Shown piece by piece: positions 1 through 5,306 of a DNA stretch of 5,306 nucleotides. How positions within the stretch are numbered: the first letter of the stretch is position 1; each line of letters opens with the position of its first letter. Source of the DNA: Micrococcales bacterium (GTDB lineage Bacteria; Actinomycetota; Actinomycetes; Actinomycetales; Dermatophilaceae); the NCBI GenBank assembly GCA_003157445.1, contig PMJN01000478.1:1-5306 (forward strand). Direction: 5' to 3'. The notes under the pieces were generated by a model that was not told the origin of the DNA, made no database searches, and was given only the letters and a program-made list of their open reading frames with translations. The position numbers and the translations under genes were made by a program.

Positions 1-437
1 TCGGACTCGCCAAAGGAACCCTGACCTACAAGGACGATGCCGGCCGGACGAGCCCGACGCCCTACTACGACGGCCTGACCTTCCACCGCGTCATCCCTGG
101 CTTCATGATTCAGGGTGGTTGTCCCCAGGGCAGCGGGATGGGCGGTCCGGGCTACGCGTTCAATGACGAGATCAGCCCTGACAAGAACTTCAGCAAGCCC
201 TACATCCTTGCTATGGCCAACGCCGGCACTCGTGCAGGCAAGGGCACCAACGGTTCGCAGTTCTTCATCACCACCGGCCCGACGCCACACCTTCAGGGCA
301 AGCACACCATCTTTGGAGAAGTTGCCGACCAGCCCAGCCGCGACGTCGTGGACAAGATCGGCTCTGTGCGCACCGGCGGCGGCGACAAGCCGATCGAACC
401 CGTGGTCATCAACTCCGTCACCGTCGACGAAAGCTGA
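1..437 (+). CDS. ppiA: Peptidyl-prolyl cis-trans isomerase, cyclophilin type (3' part, N-terminus off the left edge)
   Basis: Cyclophilins catalyse cis-trans isomerisation of Xaa-Pro peptide bonds and help proteins fold. The reading frame is open from base 3 to the TGA at 435-437, giving 144 residues. The family core is plain: [13 protein letters not shown] holds the catalytic Arg and the Phe, Met and Gln that line the active site. It is followed by [21 protein letters not shown] and HTIFGEV. The position equivalent to the Trp that binds cyclosporin in human CypA appears to be His (TPHL), which is common in bacterial members. Actinobacterial PpiA proteins are about 175-180 residues, so roughly 30 N-terminal residues should lie outside the window. 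No signal peptide can be judged because the start is missing; the soluble actinobacterial type is expected. The rhomboid gene follows after 47 nt in the same direction. The family call is secure; the symbol ppiA rests on similarity and gene order. Confidence 0.96.
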   Translation, partial: GLAKGTLTYKDDAGRTSPTPYYDGLTFHRVIPGFMIQGGCPQGSGMGGPGYAFNDEISPDKNFSKPYILAMANAGTRAGKGTNGSQFFITTGPTPHLQGKHTIFGEVADQPSRDVVDKIGSVRTGGGDKPIEPVVINSVTVDES

Positions 438-484
438 GCTCGCCTCTTGAGCAACGGTTCTTGGCGGATTGGTGAATTACCGGC

Positions 485-1387
485 ATGAGCGAATCTTCGC
501 CATACGAGGCAGAGCCTGTCTGCCCCCGGCACCCCGATCGGGTGTCGTATGTGCGCTGCCAGCGTTGCGGTCGGCCGACTTGCCCTGAGTGCCAGCGGCC
601 GGCCGCGGTCGGTATCCACTGCGTCGAGTGTGTTCGCGAGGGTCAGAAGAGCATCCGTGCACCGCGCACGCAGTTCGGGGCCAAGGTCGCCCCGGGTGGC
701 CGTCCTGTCGTCACCCTGACGATCATTGGCATCTGTGTTGCCGTGTGGCTGGTGCAGAAGGCGTCGCCGTCGTTCTCGGACGCCCTGGATTTTTGGCCTC
801 CGGCTGCCCGATCCCAGCCATGGCGGTTCCTTACTGCGGCCTTCGAGCACGACACGAGTGCGGGGCTGCCGCTGCACATTCTGTTCAACATGTACGCCCT
901 GTGGGTGCTTGGTCAGTACATGGAGCCGATGCTCGGCCGGGTCAGGTTTGCAGTCCTCTACCTGGTCAGCGCCATTGGTGGATCGGTGGGTTATCTCTTG
1001 ATGACGTCGCCACAGCTTGACCCTGCGAGCGGTGCGGTCTTCTGGACACCAACGGTTGGCGCCTCCGGTGCGATCTTCGGGCTCTTCGGAGCACTGTTCG
1101 TGCTCAACCACCACCTCGGCCGGTCCTCTAGCGGCTTGTATGTCTTGCTCGCGATCAACGCAGCACTAGGCTTCGTGCCCGGCGTCGCCTGGCAGGCCCA
1201 CGTGGGCGGCTTCCTCACCGGAATAGCAATGGCTGCGGTGATCATCGCCACCACCACACAGAACCGGCGCAGGCTCCAACTGCCGGCACTGGCCGCGGTC
1301 CTTGTGCTGCTCGTGGTGGCGGCAACCGCCAAGTACGCACTTGTGGACAACTCGGTGCTGCATTCCATCGTGAGTCTGGGCGCCTGA
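485..1387 (+). CDS. Rhomboid family intramembrane serine protease with N-terminal zinc-finger segment
   Basis: This is a membrane protease that cuts transmembrane segments of other proteins; its substrates are unknown. The product has 300 residues. Residues 13-49 hold a Cys/His-rich segment (C13, H16, C25, C28, C33, C36, H45, C46, C49) resembling the B-box-type zinc binding region found at the front of many actinobacterial rhomboids. The rhomboid core begins near residue 75 with a first hydrophobic helix. It includes H131-x3-N135 (oxyanion-site motif), the nucleophile S194 in GASG (192-195) and the catalytic H239 in QAHVGG, so the Ser-His dyad is intact. A further hydrophobic helix at about 266-286 follows a basic stretch (NRRR). 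The ATG at 485 is preceded by a weak GGTGA about 9 nt upstream, and no better start is seen. It may be co-transcribed with ppiA. The last codons include a DnaA-box-like 9-mer (1342-1350). Confidence 0.95.
   Translation: MSESSPYEAEPVCPRHPDRVSYVRCQRCGRPTCPECQRPAAVGIHCVECVREGQKSIRAPRTQFGAKVAPGGRPVVTLTIIGICVAVWLVQKASPSFSDALDFWPPAARSQPWRFLTAAFEHDTSAGLPLHILFNMYALWVLGQYMEPMLGRVRFAVLYLVSAIGGSVGYLLMTSPQLDPASGAVFWTPTVGASGAIFGLFGALFVLNHHLGRSSSGLYVLLAINAALGFVPGVAWQAHVGGFLTGIAMAAVIIATTTQNRRRLQLPALAAVLVLLVVAATAKYALVDNSVLHSIVSLGA
1342..1350 (-). other. DnaA-box-like 9-mer inside the 3' end of the rhomboid gene
   Basis: Read on the minus strand this is TTGTCCACA, identical to the DnaA box preferred in high-GC actinobacteria such as Streptomyces and Mycobacterium. 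It falls in coding sequence (Leu-Val-Asp-Asn codons), so it could be a chance match. It lies only about 70 bp from the intergenic cluster at 1419-1450, which makes it worth recording. Whether DnaA binds here is inference. Confidence 0.4.
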
Positions 1388-1418
1388 GGTCGAAGCTCAC
1401 GAATTACACCGTTGTCAT

Positions 1419-1450
1419 TTATCCCCATTGGGGATAACGCCTGTGGATAA
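1419..1450. promoter_or_regulatory. Cluster of three DnaA-box-like sites including a 19-bp perfect palindrome
   Basis: Bases 1419-1437 read TTATCCCCATTGGGGATAA, a perfect palindrome around one central base. Each half (1419-1427 plus, 1429-1437 minus) is TTATCCCCA, one mismatch from the DnaA box TTATCCACA. At 1442-1450 the minus strand reads TTATCCACA exactly. The cluster starts 32 nt after the rhomboid stop. The gene order places this region near oriC in actinobacteria, so a DnaA-binding site (titration, regulation or an origin-linked element) is a reasonable inference. The palindrome could instead be the operator of another dimeric regulator, or act as a hairpin (8-bp stem, 3-nt loop) ending rhomboid transcription, although it lacks a T-run. 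Confidence 0.55.
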
Positions 1451-1484
1451 GTTGTGCGCCTGGGTGAGCGGTGGCCTTCACTAA

Positions 1485-1499
1485 CCCTGGCACGCAGGG
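1485..1499 (+). terminator. Weak hairpin downstream of the rhomboid gene
   Basis: CCCTG (1485-1489) can pair with CAGGG (1495-1499) across a 5-nt loop, about 97 nt after the rhomboid stop. The stem is short and no T-run follows, so its role as a terminator is doubtful. Confidence 0.2.
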
Positions 1500-1980
1500 G
1501 TGCGGTGATTCGGTTTGCGAGGGCCTCGCCTGCAGGATCTCCGGCCCATCAGCTCAATGATCAGATCCACATCCATGCCGACGCTCGCGGCGTTAGGATC
1601 GGCGGAGAAACGCGGTATCCGGCGCGGCTCACGGCCTCCATCTCGCCCCTGCGGCGTTCAGTTCAGCGACGATGTGACCAGTGGTCAGCGGGCGGACGCC
1701 GCCCCTGCGCGCTCACCGATTCTGGCTGCCCGTGACTTCGCGCCAGCATGGACTCCGCCGTGCTGGGACCTTCGCCAGTTCCGGCAGCCGCCAGGAGCTG
1801 AGATTCTCAAGGGCATAGCTCAGATCGCCCAGGAACGAATGCGAGGTAGTCCCCCTGCGGCACTAACAGCCAAAGCGAACTGGCGTCCGTCCTGGGGTCC
1901 GAGTCAGAAGCAGGGTGCCGCCGAAGATGTGATGCGCAGCGTGCTCAGCGCGGGCAATCTGCGAATCGGTCGCATGATTG
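1500..1980. other. Gap between convergent genes, no convincing gene; possible decayed coding DNA
   Basis: I find no reading frame here with a good start, ribosome site and recognisable protein family on either strand. The longest plus-strand frame (TTG at 1515) runs on antisense through most of crgA to 2147, which argues against it. On the minus strand, short protein-like stretches appear in different frames separated by stops: for example DVDLIIELMG near 1547-1576 and GDLSYALENL near 1810-1840. That could mean a frameshifted, decayed gene, or chance in GC-rich DNA. A small GC hairpin lies at 1690-1704 (GGGCGG/CCGCCC, 3-nt loop) and a 6-bp palindrome at 1675-1687 (TGACCA/TGGTCA). In M. tuberculosis the corresponding place next to crgA holds Rv0010c, a PH-domain membrane protein; no such gene is intact here. 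Confidence 0.45.
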
Positions 1981-2011
1981 AGCGATACGACATCGATGCC
2001 GCATCGCTTTT
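1981..2011. terminator. Hairpin terminator between convergent rhomboid and crgA genes
   Basis: Bases 1981-2008 form a 28-nt near-palindrome beginning AGCGAT and ending ATCGCT, with only two mismatched pairs. On the plus strand these are A-C mismatches. In the minus-strand transcript they become G-U pairs, so the hairpin is fully paired in crgA RNA (about 12 pairs around a UCGA loop). It begins 13 nt past the crgA stop. On the plus strand it is followed by TTTT (2008-2011), so it may also stop plus-strand transcripts. Bidirectional use is inference; the pairing is seen directly. Confidence 0.6.
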
Positions 2012-2021
2012 GTCAGGCCGC

Positions 2022-2273
2022 TCAGCGCCAGCGTGTGGTCATCATGAAGCCGCTGATCATCAGCCCGAAGCCGATCAGGAGGTTCCAGTAGCTGATATTC
2101 GGGATCGGGAAGGCGGTGGCGGTGATGTAGAACGTCACAACCCATAGCAGGCCTACCACCATCAGCCCAAGCATCACCGGCACGAACCACGGCGGGTTGG
2201 CCATGTTCTTCTTGGATCGGCGCTGGGGCGGTGGGGTATGCGTGGGCTTCGCGCGTCCCTTGGACTCGGGCAC
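2022..2273 (-). CDS. crgA: Cell division protein CrgA
   Basis: CrgA is a small actinobacterial membrane protein of the divisome (family also called UPF0233). In Mycobacterium it contacts FtsZ, FtsQ, FtsI and the polar protein Wag31; in Streptomyces it helps coordinate growth with septation. The product has 83 residues, normal for the family. A polar, basic and proline-rich N-terminus (about 1-26) is followed by the conserved NPPWFVPVM entry (27-35), a first membrane helix at about 30-50, a short loop with conserved prolines (PIPN, 56-59), a second helix at about 62-79, and the family ending TTRWR at the C-terminus. The GTG start is supported by AAGGAG on the minus strand 7 nt upstream (2281-2286). 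It diverges from the DUF881 gene across 93 bp, an arrangement shared with M. tuberculosis, and its own hairpin lies just past the stop. Confidence 0.96.
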   Translation of the reverse strand: MPESKGRAKPTHTPPPQRRSKKNMANPPWFVPVMLGLMVVGLLWVVTFYITATAFPIPNISYWNLLIGFGLMISGFMMTTRWR

Positions 2274-2366
2274 CGGATGGCTCCTTCAATGGATGGTTCA
2301 ACGTAAGGCAGGTGTTTGCCCTAGCGTAGAGGTTCAACACACCCACTTGTAGGCAGGAGGTCCCCG
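2274..2366. promoter_or_regulatory. Divergent control region for crgA and the DUF881 operon
   Basis: These 93 bp separate two genes read outwards, so promoters for both probably lie here or extend into the gene starts. A direct repeat GGTTCAAC occurs at 2295-2302 and 2331-2338, 36 bp apart. For the plus strand, TTCAAC (2297-2302) and TAGCGT (2322-2327), 19 bp apart, loosely match a housekeeping -35/-10 pair. I see no convincing pair for the minus strand. Ribosome sites frame the region: AAGGAG for crgA (minus, 2281-2286) and AGGAGG (2355-2360), 6 nt before the TTG start of the DUF881 gene. The promoter assignment is weak; the repeats and ribosome sites are directly visible. Confidence 0.45.
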
Positions 2367-3122
2367 TTGCTGCCACGACCCCACTTTCGTGCGCCCCGCA
2401 AGCTTGTCGGCTGGGCTGCCATCGTTCCGCTGGTTGCGGCCTGCGCCGGGCTGTTGTTCGCCACCAGTGCGCAGACATCGCAGGGCACCGACCTGCGCTC
2501 CTCTGGACGCTCTGACCTGGTCGATGTCGTTCGTGCTCAGGACCGCGCGGTGCGTATCCGTGCGGTCGCCGTGCAGCAGTTGCAGTCCGAGGTGGATGCC
2601 CTCACCGCCAAAGCGGCTCCGGGCAACAACACCGTGGCGACCCTGAGCGCCCAAGCTCGCGCGCTCGCGCCACTGGTGGGCAGCCAGGCCGTGGCCGGAC
2701 CGGGACTGTCGGTAAGTCTGGACGACGCTAAACGCACAGCCGCCAGTCTGCCCAAGGACTTCACCGCCGACGATATCGTTGTGCACCAGCAGGACGTCCA
2801 GAGCGTGGTCAACGCGTTGTGGGCCGGTGGTGCCGAGGCGATGAAGTTGATGGACCAGCGGGTGATATCAACCAGCGCCGTGCGTTGCGTGGGTAACACC
2901 CTGATCCTGCAGGGTCGGGTCTACTCACCCCCCTATGTCATTCAGGCGATAGGTGACCCTTCCGCCATGAGCGCTGCGTTGGACAATAGCAATACCGTTA
3001 CGATCTACCGGCAGTATGCAAAGTTGCTCGGATTGGGCTATGACGTGAAGAGCATGGACAAGGTGACCTTCCCGGCGTACTCGGGAAGCCTGAGTCTGGT
3101 TAACGCGACGATTCAGCGATGA
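2367..3122 (+). CDS. DUF881 family membrane-anchored protein
   Basis: The function is unknown; the family (DUF881, similar to YlxW/YlxX) is often found beside division and envelope genes. The product has 251 residues. After a basic start (residues 4-12) there is one membrane helix at about 14-33, so the rest should face outside. Residues about 50-82 are polar and helical, probably a coiled coil (VVRAQDRAV through QLQSEVDAL). The DUF881 domain follows from about residue 107: AGPGLSVSLDDA, IVVHQQDVQSVVNALW (137-152), RVISTSAVRCVGNTL (165-179), YSPPYVIQAIGD (186-197) and LGLGYDV near the end. The start is a TTG with a strong AGGAGG 6 nt upstream (2355-2360); no ATG or GTG is placed as well. It begins a tight run with the sortase, the small membrane protein and pabA, and is the counterpart of M. 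tuberculosis Rv0012. Confidence 0.93.
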   Translation: MLPRPHFRAPRKLVGWAAIVPLVAACAGLLFATSAQTSQGTDLRSSGRSDLVDVVRAQDRAVRIRAVAVQQLQSEVDALTAKAAPGNNTVATLSAQARALAPLVGSQAVAGPGLSVSLDDAKRTAASLPKDFTADDIVVHQQDVQSVVNALWAGGAEAMKLMDQRVISTSAVRCVGNTLILQGRVYSPPYVIQAIGDPSAMSAALDNSNTVTIYRQYAKLLGLGYDVKSMDKVTFPAYSGSLSLVNATIQR

Positions 3123-3132
3123 TGGGAAGACG

Positions 3133-3843
3133 GTGAAGGGGTTGCGGTGGGCGGTCCGCACTCTCGGCGAGGTGCTCATCACGGTCGGTCTGTTGTTGTT
3201 CTTGTTCATCGCTTGGCAACTGTGGTGGACCGATGTGACTGCCAACCGCGAGCAGGCCGTGACCATCAACACGCTCGAGAAGGGTTTCGGCCCCGCGGGT
3301 AGTCCCGTGCGTGCCGCCGCTCCTGCCGACCCCCTGGCTACCTTGACGAACGTCCCGTTCGGACAGGCTTTCGCGATCATGCGCATCCCGCGTTTTGGCG
3401 CCGACTACGCGAGGCCGGTGTTGCAGGGCACTGACTCCGACGCGTTGACCCAGGGCATCGGTCACTACTCCGGCACGGCTTTTCCTGGGCAGGTCGGTAA
3501 CTTTGCCGTGGCTGGGCACCGCACCACTTACGGCAAGCCATTATCAGACATTGACCTGCTCCAGAAGGGAGACATCATCGTTGTCGAGACCAAGACCAAC
3601 TACGTCGTGTATTCGGTAGACCGGCACGTGATCGTCACCCCGGATCAGGTGGAGGTCATTGCCCCGGTGCCGCAGCACCCTGGTGCCTCACCGACGGAGG
3701 CCTGGTTGACGATGACCGCCTGCCATCCCCGGTTCAGTGCCAACCAACGGTATATCGTGTTCTCCAAGCTCGTGAAGACCATCCCTAGGGCCAACGGTCT
3801 TCCGGCGTCGTTCATGACGCTTCCGGCAGGGACGGTGGGCTGA
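3133..3843 (+). CDS. Class E sortase
   Basis: Sortases cut a sorting signal near the C-terminus of exported proteins and join them to the cell wall peptide; class E enzymes of actinobacteria usually favour LAxTG over LPxTG. The product has 236 residues. A basic N-terminus and one membrane helix (about 11-30) anchor it, followed by the WWTDVTANRE segment typical of class E. Catalytic residues are intact: H129 in VAGHRTTYG, C197 in TMTACHP and R206 in the following beta strand (NQRYIVF). The start is GTG at 3133, 10 nt after the DUF881 stop, with GGGAAG at 3124-3129, only 3 nt before it. That spacing is short, so coupling to the upstream gene is likely. No sorting-signal substrate is encoded in the window, so it is probably a general housekeeping sortase. 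The gene after it starts 1 nt past its stop. Confidence 0.95.
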   Translation: MKGLRWAVRTLGEVLITVGLLLFLFIAWQLWWTDVTANREQAVTINTLEKGFGPAGSPVRAAAPADPLATLTNVPFGQAFAIMRIPRFGADYARPVLQGTDSDALTQGIGHYSGTAFPGQVGNFAVAGHRTTYGKPLSDIDLLQKGDIIVVETKTNYVVYSVDRHVIVTPDQVEVIAPVPQHPGASPTEAWLTMTACHPRFSANQRYIVFSKLVKTIPRANGLPASFMTLPAGTVG

Positions 3844-3844
3844 G

Positions 3845-4042
3845 ATGTACGGACCACTATGGCGTTGGCTCCCCGGCCCATGGCCGGTCAAGGTCCTTCT
3901 TTCGATTGTTCTTGTCCTCGTGGTGGTCGTGTTGTGCTTCTTGTGGCTCTTTCCCGCGATCGCGCCGTACATGCCATTCAATGGCAACTCGGTCAAGTCC
4001 GGACTTCCGTTCTCGGGATCCGTCACCTTTCTTGTCATGTGA
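3845..4042 (+). CDS. Small conserved-type membrane protein, unknown function
   Basis: This is a 65-residue product with a single strong membrane helix at about residues 15-37 (KVLLSIVLVLVVVVLCFLWL), preceded by an aromatic, proline-rich N-terminus (LWRWLPGPWPVK) and followed by a short polar tail. I know of similar small proteins between the sortase and pabA/trpG genes of other actinobacteria, with the same aromatic LWRxLPGPW-type opening, but no function. The ATG lies 1 nt after the sortase stop without a clear ribosome site, so translation is probably coupled to the sortase. Position and size suggest a partner of the sortase or DUF881 protein in the membrane; that is inference only. The coding call rests on the tight packing, the hydrophobic pattern and the familiar position. 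Confidence 0.82.
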   Translation: MYGPLWRWLPGPWPVKVLLSIVLVLVVVVLCFLWLFPAIAPYMPFNGNSVKSGLPFSGSVTFLVM

Positions 4043-4055
4043 GGCAAGCACCGAC

Positions 4056-4736
4056 ATGAAGAACAACGCCATCGCAGCTGAGAGCAACCCCCGCCAGAGC
4101 GCTCACAGCCCTCATATCCTCGTGGTCGACAACTACGACAGCTTCGTCTTCACCATCGTCGGCTACCTCCAACAGATCGGTGCCGACTGCGAGGTTGTGC
4201 GCAACGACGCGCTCTCGCCGGCCGATGGCGCCGACTTCGACGGTGTTCTGGTCTCACCAGGTCCCGGCACGCCTCAGGACGCCGGAGTCTCGATAGCGAT
4301 GGTTTCGGCTTGTGCCGAGCGCAACCAGCCCATGCTCGGTGTCTGCCTGGGGCATCAGGCACTTGGCGTCGTCTTTGGTGCTGTGGTCAACCGGGCGCCT
4401 GAACTCCTGCATGGCAAGACCTCGATGGTGCACCACGACGGTACCGGTGTGTTGCGGGGTCTACCCTCCCCTTTCATTGCGACGCGATATCACTCGCTCA
4501 CCATCGACCCCGCCACCCTCAGCGATGACCTGACCGCGACGGCGCACTCCGAATCCGGTGTGATCATGGCGGTTCGTCACCGCAACCTCCCACTGGAGGG
4601 GGTGCAGTTCCACCCCGAGAGCGTGTTGACCCAGGGTGGGCACCGGCTGTTCGCCAACTGGTTACAAACCTGCGGCCTGGTGGACGCGGTCAGCCGCTCG
4701 GAAGGTCTGAGCCCTCTGGTTCACGACGCTAGCTGA
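4056..4736 (+). CDS. pabA: Aminodeoxychorismate/anthranilate synthase component II (glutamine amidotransferase)
   Basis: This subunit releases ammonia from glutamine and passes it to a chorismate-using partner (PabB for folate, TrpE for tryptophan); actinobacterial members at this locus are named pabA or trpG and may serve both. The product has 226 residues. It has the class I amidotransferase signatures: ILVVDNYDSFVFTIVGYL at 21-38, VSPGPGTP (66-73), nucleophile C97 in GVCLGHQ, HGKTS (119-123), RYHSL (144-148), and the catalytic pair H186 and E188 in QFHPES. The frame is open upstream to 3906, but that would overlap the small membrane protein. The ATG at 4056 is the only start close to the conserved N-terminus and leaves a 20-residue lead longer than usual. 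GAGG (4041-4044) is a distant ribosome site. The gene follows 13 nt after the small membrane protein and probably ends the operon. PabA versus TrpG cannot be settled from sequence alone. Confidence 0.95.
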   Translation: MKNNAIAAESNPRQSAHSPHILVVDNYDSFVFTIVGYLQQIGADCEVVRNDALSPADGADFDGVLVSPGPGTPQDAGVSIAMVSACAERNQPMLGVCLGHQALGVVFGAVVNRAPELLHGKTSMVHHDGTGVLRGLPSPFIATRYHSLTIDPATLSDDLTATAHSESGVIMAVRHRNLPLEGVQFHPESVLTQGGHRLFANWLQTCGLVDAVSRSEGLSPLVHDAS

Positions 4737-4811
4737 GCACGTGCCCGAAGGCGGACATCGCCATTCCTGTGACCACGGTGTGGTTCCGGCCTAGGTGGCT
4801 GCCCCCCCGTT

Positions 4812-4833
4812 CCTCGGCCGGGCCGGGCCAAGG
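4812..4833. terminator. GC-rich hairpin downstream of pabA
   Basis: CCTCGGCC (4812-4819) pairs with GGCCAAGG (4826-4833) across a 6-nt loop, with one C-A mismatch that becomes a G-U pair in a minus-strand transcript. It begins 75 nt past the pabA stop and has no T-run. A smaller hairpin (ACCAC/GTGGT, 4772-4784) precedes it. Either could end the operon; actinobacterial terminators often lack a U tail. Confidence 0.4.
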
Positions 4834-5306
4834 GTGGTGGCCATCGACGAGCAATGGGTATGAGCCTTGACCTGCACCGAAAGGCCTAGTCGTTAGCCGG
4901 GGGAGGTATCTCGCGGCCGCGCCAGACCCTCTTGAACGATGTGTACCAGCGAGCGGTGGTCGCTGCCGCGCCCGACAGCGAGGCGGGTGAGGGGTTCCAG
5001 AAACGGTTAGCCAGGAAACGACGATGTGATCGGGCACGTGGTCAATGCCCCGGCCGTCGGCGGCAGTCTACGACGAGGGTCCCACCGTCTCGCGCTGGCC
5101 GTACAGGTGATCCTGTGGCGATCAGGTGTGAGGTTGCTACCCCGTCCAAGATCCAGGGCAAACTGGCGACAGGGTTAAGACAGTCGCCCGAGAGGGCATC
5201 CTATTGGCCAGGCTGTGCGTCTGGAGAACACCGTCTCAGTCGAACATGCCAGCAGCGGGGGCGTTGCCTACGCTCAGCCCGATGTCGTGGCGGCGCCGGT
5301 CGAGGT
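4834..5306. other. No established gene; possible gene edge or decayed DNA at the right end
   Basis: No complete frame here resembles a known family. One plus frame is open from just after the TAG near 4888 to the window edge; its first third reads protein-like (LLNDVYQRAVV) but the rest becomes Arg/Cys-rich, as shadow frames do. At the far right three readings compete. Minus frame 5304-5236 ends in a TGA and gives 22 residues finishing NAPAAGMFD. Minus frame 5306-5274 gives a Thr/Ser/Gly-rich tail of 10 residues. A plus frame from a GTG at 5215 gives RLENTVSV, faintly like the start of CoxG/SRPBCC proteins. Gene order in other actinobacteria predicts a pknB gene on the minus strand after pabA, but no PASTA or kinase sequence is visible. 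I cannot choose between these. Confidence 0.35.

Noticed and set aside
293..1114. A 273-codon minus-strand open frame
   Set aside because: It is antisense to ppiA and the rhomboid gene; the product is Arg-rich without motifs, a typical shadow frame.
1547..1576. Minus-strand DVDLIIELMG as a homoserine dehydrogenase remnant
   Set aside because: Only about ten residues look similar, and the expected flanking motifs are absent in all frames.
1515..2147. A 210-codon plus-strand open frame across the gap and into crgA
   Set aside because: It starts at TTG with no good ribosome site, runs antisense through half of the secure crgA gene and resembles no family I know; GC-rich DNA yields such frames easily.
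2331..2340. GGTTCAACAC as a tRNA T-arm
   Set aside because: No acceptor, anticodon or D-arm pairing surrounds it; it is one half of a direct repeat in a promoter region.
1945..2478. A 177-codon minus-strand open frame
   Set aside because: It covers crgA in another frame, the divergent control region and the start of the DUF881 gene, all of which are better supported.
3906..4055. Longer N-terminus for pabA from an upstream in-frame start
   Set aside because: It would overlap the 65-residue membrane protein gene almost entirely and add 50 residues not found in the family.
4729..5037. A 102-codon minus-strand open frame after pabA
   Set aside because: It overlaps the pabA stop, has a Pro/Arg-rich product without motifs and no clear ribosome site.

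Overview
The window looks like chromosomal DNA of a high-GC Gram-positive bacterium (Actinomycetota). The protein families present (CrgA, class E sortase, DUF881, a zinc-finger rhomboid protease), the GTG/TTG starts and the GC-rich third codon positions all point that way. The gene order ppiA - rhomboid - crgA(-) - DUF881 - sortase - small membrane protein - pabA/trpG is the block that many actinobacteria carry close to the replication origin, between gyrA and the pknA/pknB cluster. I cannot name the genus. A member of the Micrococcales or a relative would fit, but that is a guess.

Layout. The left edge holds the 3' part of a cyclophilin-type peptidyl-prolyl isomerase (1-437), followed after 47 nt by a rhomboid intramembrane protease with an N-terminal zinc-finger segment (485-1387). 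A 634-bp gap (1388-2021) separates it from the convergent gene crgA. The left end of this gap carries a tight cluster of DnaA-box-like 9-mers (1419-1450), with another inside the end of the rhomboid gene (1342-1350). Its right end carries a strong hairpin (1981-2008) placed as the terminator between the convergent genes. The middle has no convincing gene and may be decayed coding DNA. crgA (2022-2273, minus) and a DUF881 gene (2367-3122, plus) diverge from a 93-bp control region.

The DUF881 gene, class E sortase (3133-3843), a 65-residue membrane protein (3845-4042) and pabA/trpG (4056-4736) run in one direction with gaps of 10, 1 and 13 nt, so they are very probably one operon. The last 570 bp (4737-5306) hold a GC-rich hairpin but no gene that I can establish; a gene end may lie at the extreme right edge.

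Functionally, most of the block concerns the cell envelope and division. CrgA is a divisome membrane protein, the sortase attaches proteins to the wall, the rhomboid cuts within membranes, and the DUF881 and 65-residue proteins are predicted membrane proteins of unknown role. PabA/TrpG (glutamine amidotransferase for folate or tryptophan precursors) and the cyclophilin are housekeeping enzymes kept in this conserved neighbourhood. No wholly new system is evident. The most notable non-coding signal is the DnaA-box cluster.
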